This document shows positions 51,662 through 58,825 of a DNA stretch of 64,000 nucleotides, in pieces; positions within the stretch are counted from its first letter, which is position 1; each line of letters starts with the position of its first letter. The notes under the pieces were generated by a model. It made no database searches. It was not told the origin of the DNA and saw only the letters and a list, made by a program, of their open reading frames with translations. The stretch comes from CAZTAO01 sp964611645. Its GTDB lineage: Bacteria; Armatimonadota; UBA5829. The position numbers and the translations under genes were made by a program. The stretch is taken from contig CAZTAO010000011.1 in NCBI GenBank assembly GCA_964611645.1, positions 1-64,000 of the forward strand. The letters are read 5' to 3'.

Positions 51662-52909
51662 ATGAAAAGCAAGGCCGTCAAGATACTGGTGTCAATCATT
51701 GTGGTTCTGGGTTCTGCGGTCGCCTTGCCATACTTTCTGAACAGGGTGCCTCCATACGTTGCTGCCAAGAGAGTCCTCCCATCGCCCAATGCCTGCGACT
51801 ACTACTTGGACGCGCTCGCCGCGATGCCCGAACAGAAGTCTCAGAATGACCCCACCGCGAAGCCCTGGGATGTCTCCGTCCCGCTCGCAGACAAGACCAA
51901 GACGGTAAGGGAATACTCCAGGAGTTTGGGCCTGCTGCGCGAAGGCTTCAGATACAAGTATAGAGCACCACAGCCCGCGAGCTTCTCGGGATCCAACGGC
52001 GCTGCCGCAAGGCAGCTTGCCCGCGCTCTGGCAACCAAAGTATCTGTCGAGATCGCACGCAAAGACTACAACAAAGCAATGGAGTCTACCCTGGACTGCG
52101 TCAATTTGGGCACGGACGTTGCGAACGGGGATCTCGCTGCTGCTTTGTCTGGATTCCGAGTAGACGCAATCGCTTTCAAGCAGGCGTATGAGATCATCCC
52201 ACACCTGAACGCCACCGAGGCGCATTCAGCCGCATCAAGGCTGCAAAGGATACTAAAGCGGAGGGTATCAGTCGCGTCGGTTCTTCTGGATGAGCGAGAC
52301 TCGTCTATCTCGATGCTCAATGCAATGGCGTCTGGCCCCCAAGACTCTCCAAATGCTGCGAAGACGTTCAACAACATGATCTCTACTATTATCGGCTTCA
52401 AGAAGGGGCTGCGCGAATCCATCCTGGCTGACTACGATGCTCAGATGGCGGACGCGAACCTGCCATATTCCACAATAAGGAAGAAAATCTATCCAATACA
52501 TCAGTTCTCAACGCAGATAAGTGACCTTGCGAAAATATTCCGATACGAACTCGCGGTAGATACCGCCCGTGCTGACCTTATACTTCTGAGTCTTGCCCTG
52601 CGCGCATACAGGCTCAAAAAGGGCGCTTATCCCCATTCGCTCATACGGCTTGTCCCCGACTACCTGAGATCCATACCCGACGACCCGTTCGGGATGAGCT
52701 ACGTATACAAGTTCAAGGATGGTTCATACCTGCTCTACAGCCTCGGGCCAGACTGCAAGAACGACGGCGGAAAGCCGGTGGCAACGCGCTGGATTAGTGT
52801 CATCACGCCGGTGGGAAAGCACAAGATGAGCGTCGACACGTTTGGAGATATAGTCGCGGGCGCAGACGTACCCTCGAGTTGGTACACTCGGAGGGATGGG
52901 GGGAACTAG
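51662..52909 (+). CDS. Membrane-anchored protein with GspG-like C-terminal segment, unknown function
   Basis: I do not recognise a named family. The 415-residue protein has one N-terminal membrane anchor (KILVSIIVVLGSAVALPYFL), a mostly helical middle (about 40-310), and a C-terminal stretch YRLKKGAYPHSLIRLVPDYLRSIPDDPFGMSYVYKFKDGSYLLYSLGPDCKNDGG that resembles the calcium-binding tail of type II secretion pseudopilin GspG. Similar tails occur on membrane proteins of Planctomycetota and Armatimonadota with unknown role. It is a single-gene unit with its own ribosome site, divergent from the DUF4091 gene. Confidence 0.75.
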   Translation: MKSKAVKILVSIIVVLGSAVALPYFLNRVPPYVAAKRVLPSPNACDYYLDALAAMPEQKSQNDPTAKPWDVSVPLADKTKTVREYSRSLGLLREGFRYKYRAPQPASFSGSNGAAARQLARALATKVSVEIARKDYNKAMESTLDCVNLGTDVANGDLAAALSGFRVDAIAFKQAYEIIPHLNATEAHSAASRLQRILKRRVSVASVLLDERDSSISMLNAMASGPQDSPNAAKTFNNMISTIIGFKKGLRESILADYDAQMADANLPYSTIRKKIYPIHQFSTQISDLAKIFRYELAVDTARADLILLSLALRAYRLKKGAYPHSLIRLVPDYLRSIPDDPFGMSYVYKFKDGSYLLYSLGPDCKNDGGKPVATRWISVITPVGKHKMSVDTFGDIVAGADVPSSWYTRRDGGN

Positions 52910-52914
52910 GTTAG

Positions 52915-52942
52915 TCCCTCCAGGTAAGGATACCTGGAGGGA
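52915..52942. repeat. Palindromic repeat, ATCCCTCCAGGT family, copy 3
   Basis: TCCCTCCAGGTA (52915-52926) and TACCTGGAGGGA (52931-52942), perfect 12-base arms with a 4-base centre. It starts 6 bases after the stop of the plus-strand gene and could act as its transcript end. Confidence 0.88.
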
Positions 52943-52964
52943 TTGACTTTAGTTGAGATGCAAT

Positions 52965-53030
52965 GAAGACCGCCCCCTGCCCCTCTTTCGACGCCGCTCA
53001 GTATGTACTCCTTGCGAGGAGGGGGAATTC
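52965..53030. repeat. GGGGGAATTC-type hairpin repeat at a stop codon, copy 3
   Basis: GAAGACCGCCCCCTGCCCCT on the left and CTTGCGAGGAGGGGGAATTC on the right match the copies at 34736 and 49653, here with about 25 extra bases in the loop. Its right end overlaps the hisB stop codon (53029-53031). Confidence 0.7.
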
Positions 53031-53619
53031 AGAGCGTCCCTTTTGTCGATGGGATACCCGTGGCTTTGGGGTCTTTGGAGATGGCTGCGCGCAGGGATCT
53101 TGCGAAGCTTTTGAATGCGGCTTCTATGATGTGGTGCGCGTTGAAGCCTGCCAGCAGGCGGATGTGCAGGTTGATGCCGGCGTTCGCCGCGACTGCTTTG
53201 AAGAACTCCTCGGTAAGCTCGCAATCGAAGGCTCCGACAGCATCCCTGGCAATCGGCACGTCGTAGTACAGAGACCCGCGCCCGCTGATATCCAGCGCAA
53301 CCAGCACCAGCGCCTCGTCCATAGGCAGCGCGCAGTCGCCGTATCGGACTATCCCCGCCTTGTCGCCGACTGCTTTCGCCAGCGCCTGGCCCAGAGCTAT
53401 GCCGACGTCCTCGACCGTGTGGTGGCCGTCAACGTCCAAGTCGCCATTGCACTTTACCACCAGATCGCACATGCTGTGCTTGGAGAGATGCGTAAGCATG
53501 TGGTCGAAGAACCCTATACCGGTCTCCACCGTGCTCTGCCCCGACCCATCCAGGTCAAGTCTCACACTGATCTTGGTTTCGTTAGTATTGCGGTCTATCG
53601 CTGCTTTGCGTTCAGTCAT
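53029..53619 (-). CDS. hisB: Imidazoleglycerol-phosphate dehydratase
   Basis: Histidine biosynthesis enzyme converting imidazole glycerol phosphate to imidazole acetol phosphate. Length 196 residues, the monofunctional form. Metal-binding motifs: TGIGFFDHMLTHLSKH, DVDGHHTVEDVGIALGQAL, and NAHHIIEAAFKSFARSLRAA. The N-terminus RKAAIDRNTNETKISVRLDLDGSG is typical. Its ATG shares one base with the hisD stop (TAATG), so the two are translated together. The last codon region comes from a palindromic repeat. Confidence 0.96.
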   Translation of the reverse strand: MTERKAAIDRNTNETKISVRLDLDGSGQSTVETGIGFFDHMLTHLSKHSMCDLVVKCNGDLDVDGHHTVEDVGIALGQALAKAVGDKAGIVRYGDCALPMDEALVLVALDISGRGSLYYDVPIARDAVGAFDCELTEEFFKAVAANAGINLHIRLLAGFNAHHIIEAAFKSFARSLRAAISKDPKATGIPSTKGTL

Positions 53620-54920
53620 TATCTGCCCCCACTGGTGTGGTCTTCTAGTCTTATGGTCACGGTTCTTGCGTGGGCTTGGAAGCCTTCGGCTTCGGCCAGC
53701 GCCAGCACTGACGGCGCGAGCGCCTCCAGGCCTGATCGGTCACAGCACAGAAACGCCGACTTGTGTATGTAGTCATCCACGCTCAGCGCGGAAGCGAACC
53801 TTGCGGTGCCGCTGGTCGGCAAAGTGTGGTTCGGGCCTGCGCCGAAATCGCAGATCGGGACCGGAGTCTGCGCGCCGACCATTATAGTCCCGGCGTTTCG
53901 GATACTCTTCATCACCGCCCACGGGTCTGATGTCATTATCTCAAGGTGCTCGGAGGCGAACTCATTGGCATATTCGATGCCTTGAGCCATATCTTTCGCA
54001 AGCACCATCAGCCCGAACTCATCCAGCGACGCACGAGCGCAATCCACACGAGCGGCATCCGACAACTGCTTCTCTATCTCGGCCTGGACTTCACCCATCA
54101 GCCTCTCGCAATCTGTGACAAACGCACAGCGGGAGTCTTTGGCGTGCTCGGCCTGGGAAAGCATATCCGCCGCGACATACTTCGCGGGCGCGGTTTCATC
54201 CGCCAGCACAAGTATCTCGCTCGGCCCGGCGAGGCTGTCTATCCCGACAACCCCATACAACTGCCGCTTGGCCTCGGAGACATAAGCATTGCCGGGGCCG
54301 ACAATCTTGTCGACTTTGGGAACGCTGCCGACACCAAACGCCATCGCCGCAACGGCCTGAGCTCCGCCGATCTTGAACACATCCTTGACTCCGCACTCAG
54401 CCGCCGCGACCAGCATCGCGGGGTGCACGTTGCCATCTTTCTGAGCCGGGCAGCACATCACAAGCTGCTTCACGCCCGCGACCAACCCCGGGACCGCCGC
54501 CATCAGCACAGTGCTTGGGTAAGGGGCCAGCCCGCCCGGAGCGTAGAACCCCACCCTCTCGATCGGCCTGATAATCTGGCCGTAACGCTTACCGCCGATG
54601 GTCTCGTCCCAAGACTGCAGAACCTGCCGCTTGTGATAATCCTCAATACTGGCCTTCGCCTGTCGTATCGCTGCCAGCAGCCTGGCATCTACCAGCTCGT
54701 ATGCCTGCTCGAACTCCTCCGGCAAGACCCGAAGAGTCTCCAGCGCCGGGGAGTCGAACTTGCGCCCCAACTCCAGCAGAGCCACATCGCCTCGCTCGCG
54801 GACATCCGCTATAATCCGCGCAACAACGCCCGCAACCTCGGAGTCTCCCCCCGGCGGTTCGCTGCGCAGCGCGGCCCTGATCTGCTCATCTGAATGTGTA
54901 TCAAATCTAAGTAACTTCAA
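53619..54920 (-). CDS. hisD: Histidinol dehydrogenase
   Basis: Zinc enzyme for the last two steps of histidine synthesis, oxidising L-histidinol to L-histidine with NAD. Length 433 residues, normal. Seen: RVGFYAPGGLAPYPSTVLM, FKIGGAQAVAAMAFG, VDKIVGPGNAYVSEAKRQLYG, IDSLAGPSEILVLAD, LSQAEHAKDSRCAFVT and GPNHTLPTSGTARFAS, which include zinc and substrate residues. The start is a TTG at 54920 (LKLLRFDTHSDEQ); no nearby ATG fits. A promoter with perfect TATAAT precedes it. Only hisB follows; the rest of the his pathway is elsewhere. Confidence 0.96.
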   Translation of the reverse strand: MKLLRFDTHSDEQIRAALRSEPPGGDSEVAGVVARIIADVRERGDVALLELGRKFDSPALETLRVLPEEFEQAYELVDARLLAAIRQAKASIEDYHKRQVLQSWDETIGGKRYGQIIRPIERVGFYAPGGLAPYPSTVLMAAVPGLVAGVKQLVMCCPAQKDGNVHPAMLVAAAECGVKDVFKIGGAQAVAAMAFGVGSVPKVDKIVGPGNAYVSEAKRQLYGVVGIDSLAGPSEILVLADETAPAKYVAADMLSQAEHAKDSRCAFVTDCERLMGEVQAEIEKQLSDAARVDCARASLDEFGLMVLAKDMAQGIEYANEFASEHLEIMTSDPWAVMKSIRNAGTIMVGAQTPVPICDFGAGPNHTLPTSGTARFASALSVDDYIHKSAFLCCDRSGLEALAPSVLALAEAEGFQAHARTVTIRLEDHTSGGR

Positions 54921-54949
54921 CAGCCCAAACCTGTCTTTAGGATAACAGG

Positions 54950-54978
54950 ATTATACCAGAGCACGGGCAGGCGGGCAA
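54950..54978 (-). promoter_or_regulatory. Promoter of hisD-hisB
   Basis: On the minus strand TTGCCC (complement of 54973-54978) and TATAAT (complement of 54950-54955) are 17 bases apart, with a TG one base before the -10 element. The hisD start lies 29 bases downstream of the -10 element. Confidence 0.72.
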
Positions 54979-54984
54979 ACCGGA

Positions 54985-55022
54985 GATAGGACATATAGGA
55001 CCTATGGGACAAATAGGACACA
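54985..55022. repeat. TAGGACATATAGGAC-type repeat
   Basis: GATAGGACATATAGGACCTA followed by TGGGACAAATAGGACACA. It contains several short direct units of AGGAC and TATAGG. It lies between the esterase 3' end and the hisD promoter. Copies also at 31761 and 55923. Confidence 0.8.
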
Positions 55023-55030
55023 GGGATTGT

Positions 55031-55882
55031 CTATCTCCACAGCCACCTTAGCGAATCCGGCAGGATGGCTCCTCCGTGGATGCGGTCGTGGCCGCCTTTG
55101 CCCATTACCATCTTGAAGTCGTAACCCTTGAACTCCAGTGCCGAGGCCATCTGCCGGTTGCACAGGGCCCAGTTGCCCCAGATGCAGTCCAGATCGTTCT
55201 CTCCGGCTTGCAGGAACACCCGGATCGGCTTGGGCTCGGACTTTCGGATCATGAACGGGTAGTTGTGGCCGCCCCGGATGTCCGCGAAGCTGCCTACGTG
55301 GCTGAGGACCTTGCCGAATGCGTCAGGCCGCTCCCAGGCGACGGTCCACGAACAGATACCGCCTGAACTGATGCCGCAGATCGCGCGGGAATCGGCATCC
55401 TGCGCGAGGTTGTAGCTCTTCCCCACTTCCGGCAGGATCTCTTCTATCAGGAATCTGGCGTAGCGGCCGCTCATGGTGTCATATTCCAGGGAACGCTGAG
55501 AGTTGGCGTGCTCGTCGTACCAGTCCTTCGCATCGACCACATAGCCGTCTGTCCGGTTGCCCGCGTCTACGAATATGCCGATTGTAACAGGCATCTCGCC
55601 CTTGTGGATAAGGTTGTCGAAGACCACCGGGACTCGCGTTTCGCCATTCACATCCGCGTAGGTCTCGCCGTCCTGAAACACCATCACGCAAGTCGGCTTT
55701 GATGGGTCGTACTGGCTTGGAACGTAGACCCAGTACTTGCGGAAGGTGTTCTCAAAGATACGGCTGCTCTCCCAGGTGTGCTGGGTTATCGTCCCTTGCG
55801 GCACGCCGTCCTGAACCTGTGAATCCGGGCCGAGGATATACTCCTCTGCTTGCGCGCTTGTTCCGTTATCGGTCATTGGCAT
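55031..55882 (-). CDS. Alpha/beta-hydrolase esterase (enterochelin-esterase-like)
   Basis: A 283-residue alpha/beta hydrolase of the putative esterase (Esterase D/Fes-like) family. RKYWVYVPSQYDPSKPTCVMVFQDGETY is the usual start of the fold; the nucleophile elbow is CGISSGGICSW; the catalytic Asp/Glu is probably in FLQAGENDLDCIWGNW, and the His in GKGGHDRIHGG. The ATG at 55882 follows GAGGAG at 10 bases. No signal sequence is visible, so it is likely cytoplasmic. It may hydrolyse sugar esters, given its neighbours, but the substrate is unknown. Confidence 0.85.
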   Translation of the reverse strand: MPMTDNGTSAQAEEYILGPDSQVQDGVPQGTITQHTWESSRIFENTFRKYWVYVPSQYDPSKPTCVMVFQDGETYADVNGETRVPVVFDNLIHKGEMPVTIGIFVDAGNRTDGYVVDAKDWYDEHANSQRSLEYDTMSGRYARFLIEEILPEVGKSYNLAQDADSRAICGISSGGICSWTVAWERPDAFGKVLSHVGSFADIRGGHNYPFMIRKSEPKPIRVFLQAGENDLDCIWGNWALCNRQMASALEFKGYDFKMVMGKGGHDRIHGGAILPDSLRWLWR

Positions 55883-55922
55883 TCAGTCTAATCTCCTCAG
55901 GTATTGTGGCTGCTGTGAGCAG

Positions 55923-55958
55923 GATGGGACGTATGGGACATATGTGACGAATGGGACC
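55923..55958. repeat. TAGGACATATAGGAC-type repeat (diverged copy)
   Basis: GATGGGACGTATGGGACATA followed by TGTGACGAATGGGACCAC aligns with the copies at 31761 and 54985 in the same orientation. It lies between the DUF5615 stop and the esterase start. Confidence 0.65.
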
Positions 55959-55977
55959 ACGGGCACAGTGATCTCTT

Positions 55978-56349
55978 CTAGCCAAGGATCGGAAGCGATC
56001 TCACTCTTATGCGCGACTGGTCGAAGACAACTACGCTGCCTCTGACCAAATCGTCCGCGATCGCGGGCAGATTGCTCAGAAGCAGTTCAGCCTGTTCCAG
56101 TGGGCGTCTTCCGCCGATGCGGCGAAAAAGGATAACTGAAGGCGAAACTGCGCCGGTTCGCGACAGAATAGTAGAGAAATCGGTGTCGGCCGAAACCAGT
56201 ATGCGATCCTCTTGCTCGGCTCTTGCAAGAACCAGCTCGTCAATCGCGCTGGCAAGTCCGATGTCGCGCACGTGGATCGCATCATGTCCTGCAACACACA
56301 GCGCCTCGGATAGTCGCGGCGAAAGCGCGTTGTCTATGAGGAACCGCAT
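55978..56349 (-). CDS. DUF5615 PIN-like protein, putative toxin
   Basis: A 123-residue PIN-like protein: MRFLIDNALSPRLSEALCVAGHDAIHVRDIGLASAIDE, then DRILVSADTDFSTIL and SVILFRR. The acidic residues D7, D30-region and DTDF are candidates for a nuclease site. DUF5615 proteins are paired with DUF433 proteins and thought to form toxin-antitoxin modules. The ATG shares a base with the upstream stop (TGATG); a GTG one codon earlier is equally possible. Toxicity is inferred from context only. Confidence 0.85.
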   Translation of the reverse strand: MRFLIDNALSPRLSEALCVAGHDAIHVRDIGLASAIDELVLARAEQEDRILVSADTDFSTILSRTGAVSPSVILFRRIGGRRPLEQAELLLSNLPAIADDLVRGSVVVFDQSRIRVRSLPILG

Positions 56350-56585
56350 CACGAAGCCAGTCGCAACGGAATCTCGCGCTCTTTGACTGCCTCGGAAGCA
56401 AAGAGCAGTGACTGCTTTATGTCTTCAGACTGTAAGTCGGGATAGTCGGCCAAAATCTCTTTCGTGCTCATTCCATCTGCAACCATGTCGACTATCGTGG
56501 CGACAGGAATCCTGAGATTCCTCACGCAAGGAGCCCCCCCCATCCGCTCCGGGTTCATAGTAATTCTGTCCAAGACCATTATCAT
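56349..56585 (-). CDS. DUF433 antitoxin-like protein
   Basis: A 78-residue helix-turn-helix-type protein: DRITMNPERMGGAPCVRNLRIPVATIVDMVADGMSTKEILADYPDL is a full DUF433 pattern. Start ATG at 56585 is 4 bases after GGAGG; the frame is open 17 codons further but without a ribosome site. It precedes and overlaps the DUF5615 gene, as in many genomes. It probably binds DNA and the partner protein; a promoter-like TACAAT lies upstream. Confidence 0.85.
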   Translation of the reverse strand: MIMVLDRITMNPERMGGAPCVRNLRIPVATIVDMVADGMSTKEILADYPDLQSEDIKQSLLFASEAVKEREIPLRLAS

Positions 56586-56623
56586 GCTGCCTCCACAGGC
56601 TGCGCTCGCGCCTGCCTGTTTCA

Positions 56624-56654
56624 ATTGTACCACCATCCTACGTTTCTAAGTCAA
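56624..56654 (-). promoter_or_regulatory. Candidate promoter of the DUF433/DUF5615 pair
   Basis: On the minus strand TTGACT (complement of 56649-56654) and TACAAT (complement of 56624-56629) are 19 bases apart, longer than ideal, but a TG lies one base before the -10 element. It is 39 bases before the start codon. Confidence 0.4.
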
Positions 56655-56724
56655 ACGCACCACCGCGTTTTCCCAAACCCAGGCAGGCAATGGTAGAATG
56701 TAGGAGTGAACGACATATTGTGCG

Positions 56725-56994
56725 GTGAAACGGATGGGCGATAGGCTGGAAGTAAAGGTTTGCGTGGGAAGCTCCTGCCACGTTAGAGGTGGGCCGGATA
56801 CCCTCAAAGCGCTTGTAAAGATGATTGAGCGCAAAGGGGTAGCGGGGCTGATTGACCTCAAGGCAGACCTCTGTCTGGACAACTGCCTCCAGGCCCCCAA
56901 TGTAGTGGTCGGCGGAGTTGTCCACGGAGGAGTGACCCCCGACAAGGTGGAAAAGTTCTTCAACGAAGTCATACTGCCCAAGGTGAGAAAATGA
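56725..56994 (+). CDS. HymA/NuoE-like [2Fe-2S] thioredoxin-fold ferredoxin
   Basis: A small (89-residue) thioredoxin-like ferredoxin. Four cysteines (C13 and C18 in VCVGSSCHVRGG; C50 and C54 in DLCLDNCLQAPNV) are spaced for one [2Fe-2S] cluster. The start is GTG at 56725 or ATG at 56734; neither has a strong ribosome site. Its stop overlaps the next start (ATGA). Such short HymA-like proteins accompany HsfB-type hydrogenase sensor genes in clostridia, so it likely passes electrons to or from that protein. Confidence 0.88.
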   Translation: MKRMGDRLEVKVCVGSSCHVRGGPDTLKALVKMIERKGVAGLIDLKADLCLDNCLQAPNVVVGGVVHGGVTPDKVEKFFNEVILPKVRK

Positions 56995-58730
56995 CAGGCT
57001 CAATCATATCAACCGACAAAGCCAAGTGCCGGGACTGCTACAGATGCGTGCGGGTTTGCCCGGTGAAGGCTATCCGCCTGGCAGACGGCCAGGCGAGGGT
57101 GGACCCCGAAAGGTGCATCCTTTGCGGCACCTGTGTCCGGGAGTGTCCGCAGAGCGCGAAGCATGTCCGCAATGATCTGGATGCACTCAAAGTTGTTCTT
57201 TCTTCCGACGCAAAGAAGATAGCAAGTGTCGCGCCAAGCTTCCCCGCAGCGTTTCCAGAGTATGGCGGGGGGTTGCTGCCTGCCGCGCTTCGCAAGCTGG
57301 GGTTTGATCTGATCACCGAGACAGCAGTCGGCGCTGAACTGGTAGCGGCGGCAACACGGGAGTTGCTTGAAGGTTCCGATGATGCCATGGTAACCTCGGC
57401 CTGCCCGGTCGTGGACAGCCTGATAGAAATGTACTACCCGGAATCCCACAGCCATATTACCCCTCTTGTTTCCCCGATGATTGCCCACGGGCGCTACCTG
57501 AAAGCCAAGTACGGCCCTGAGAGCAAGGTTGTCTTCATAGGCCCGTGCTGCGCCAAAAAGGAGGAAGCGGAGAGGGAAGCGCCGGATATTATCGACGTTG
57601 TGCTGACCTACGAGGAGCTCAGGGAAGTGTTCGCAGAAAACGGGATCACCAACACCGGCCTGTCGCCGGTTAACTTCGACGACGTGCGCCCGAAAAACGC
57701 GCAGCTTTTCCCGCTGGAAGGCGGACTGGCCAAGACTGCAAGTATTGAGTCGGGGCTGTTGTCGGAGAATTTTGCCGCGATTAGCGGCAAGGAACCCGTG
57801 ATGGATATGATCGCGCACCTGTCCGAAGACAGCCCTATACGGCTGTTCGAGGCGCTGTTCTGCCCGGGTGGATGCATCAACGGGGCCTGCGTCGGGTCTC
57901 ACCAGGACATCTTCGCCCGCAGGGCCAAGGTCTTGCAGTTCCATCGAAGAAACTCATTTGAGCCTGAAGAGGAGTTCGACGCCGACACAGCCAAGGGAAT
58001 CGATCTGCGGCGCGGCGAGAGCACGAGAGAAGTGGTGTTGCCAAGGTTCTCCGAGGAACAGATCCGACAGGTTCTCCTCCAGACCGGAAAACATACGCTG
58101 GAAGATGAGCTCAACTGCGGGTCGTGCGGGTATACATCTTGCCGGGAGAATGCCCTGGCGGTGCTCTCCGGAATGGCCGAGCACACCATGTGCATCCCCT
58201 GGATGCGGCAGCTTGCCGAGACCAAGGCCAACCAGGTCATTCTGAACAGCCCTAACGGCATCGTGATCGTGGACGAGAAGCTCAACATTGTCTCGTTCAA
58301 TCCCGCATTCGCCACCATGTTTAGCTGCACCGACACGATAATCGGAAGACCGATAAGCACTCTAATGGACCCCGGCGACTTTGAGAAGGTCGCGGCGGAA
58401 GTCGTTGACGAAGTCCGGGTGAAACCGGAGGAGTTCCCGGAATATGGGCTGGTGGCCAGCGTGAGTATATACAGGATCGCGGATGAGAAGGTGCTGGTCG
58501 GGATATTCGTCAACATCACCAAGCCCAAGGAAAACGAGAACCGGATAGCCCGGATGCGAGCGGAGACCCTACAGAACGCTCAGCAGGTGATCGAGCGGCA
58601 GATGCGAATGGCTCAGGAGATTGCCAGCATCCTCGGGGAGACCACCAGCGAGACCAGGGTGCTGCTGCGGAAGCTCACCGACCTGGCAAAGGAGACTGAG
58701 TCGACCGAGGGAGGGACGGATGGCAAGTAG
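56991..58730 (+). CDS. HsfB-like sensory [FeFe]-hydrogenase-domain protein with PAS
   Basis: A 579-residue redox sensor. N-terminus: two [4Fe-4S] ferredoxin motifs (C13, C16, C19, C23 and C42, C45, C48, C52). Residues about 75-320: hydrogenase large-subunit-like domain in which the H-cluster motifs are altered, TSACP (C138) where catalytic enzymes have TSCCP, GPCCAKKEE (C186, C187) and FCPGGCINGACV (C291, C295). Residues about 370-405: an extra cluster domain NCGSCGYTSC (C376, C379, C384) with C401. Residues about 415-520: PAS domain (NSPNGIVIVDEKLNIVSFNPAF), then a helical tail. This is the HsfB/HydS-type layout. It is likely a non-catalytic or weakly active H2/redox sensor that signals through the phosphatase encoded next. 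Confidence 0.92.
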   Translation: MTGSIISTDKAKCRDCYRCVRVCPVKAIRLADGQARVDPERCILCGTCVRECPQSAKHVRNDLDALKVVLSSDAKKIASVAPSFPAAFPEYGGGLLPAALRKLGFDLITETAVGAELVAAATRELLEGSDDAMVTSACPVVDSLIEMYYPESHSHITPLVSPMIAHGRYLKAKYGPESKVVFIGPCCAKKEEAEREAPDIIDVVLTYEELREVFAENGITNTGLSPVNFDDVRPKNAQLFPLEGGLAKTASIESGLLSENFAAISGKEPVMDMIAHLSEDSPIRLFEALFCPGGCINGACVGSHQDIFARRAKVLQFHRRNSFEPEEEFDADTAKGIDLRRGESTREVVLPRFSEEQIRQVLLQTGKHTLEDELNCGSCGYTSCRENALAVLSGMAEHTMCIPWMRQLAETKANQVILNSPNGIVIVDEKLNIVSFNPAFATMFSCTDTIIGRPISTLMDPGDFEKVAAEVVDEVRVKPEEFPEYGLVASVSIYRIADEKVLVGIFVNITKPKENENRIARMRAETLQNAQQVIERQMRMAQEIASILGETTSETRVLLRKLTDLAKETESTEGGTDGK

Positions 58731-58739
58731 TGCTACATC

Positions 58740-58769
58740 ATCCCTCCAGGTAGTCCCTACCTGGAGGGT
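58740..58769. repeat. Palindromic repeat, ATCCCTCCAGGT family, copy 4
   Basis: CCCTCCAGGTAG (58743-58754) and CTACCTGGAGGG (58757-58768) form 12-base arms. It lies between the HsfB-like and phosphatase genes, 9 bases after the former's stop. Confidence 0.85.
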
Positions 58770-58789
58770 AACGCACCTACCCCACCAAG

Positions 58790-58820
58790 ATCCCTCCAGG
58801 TTCGGAGAACCTGGAGGGAT
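58790..58820. repeat. Palindromic repeat, ATCCCTCCAGGT family, copy 5, carrying a ribosome site
   Basis: ATCCCTCCAGGTTC (58790-58803) and GAACCTGGAGGGAT (58807-58820), perfect arms with a 3-base centre. The inner pairs differ from other copies (TTC/GAA in place of TAT/ATA) yet still pair. GGAGGG in the right arm (58813-58818) is 7 bases from the ATG at 58826 and could be its Shine-Dalgarno sequence. Confidence 0.88.
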
Positions 58821-58825
58821 GAAGT

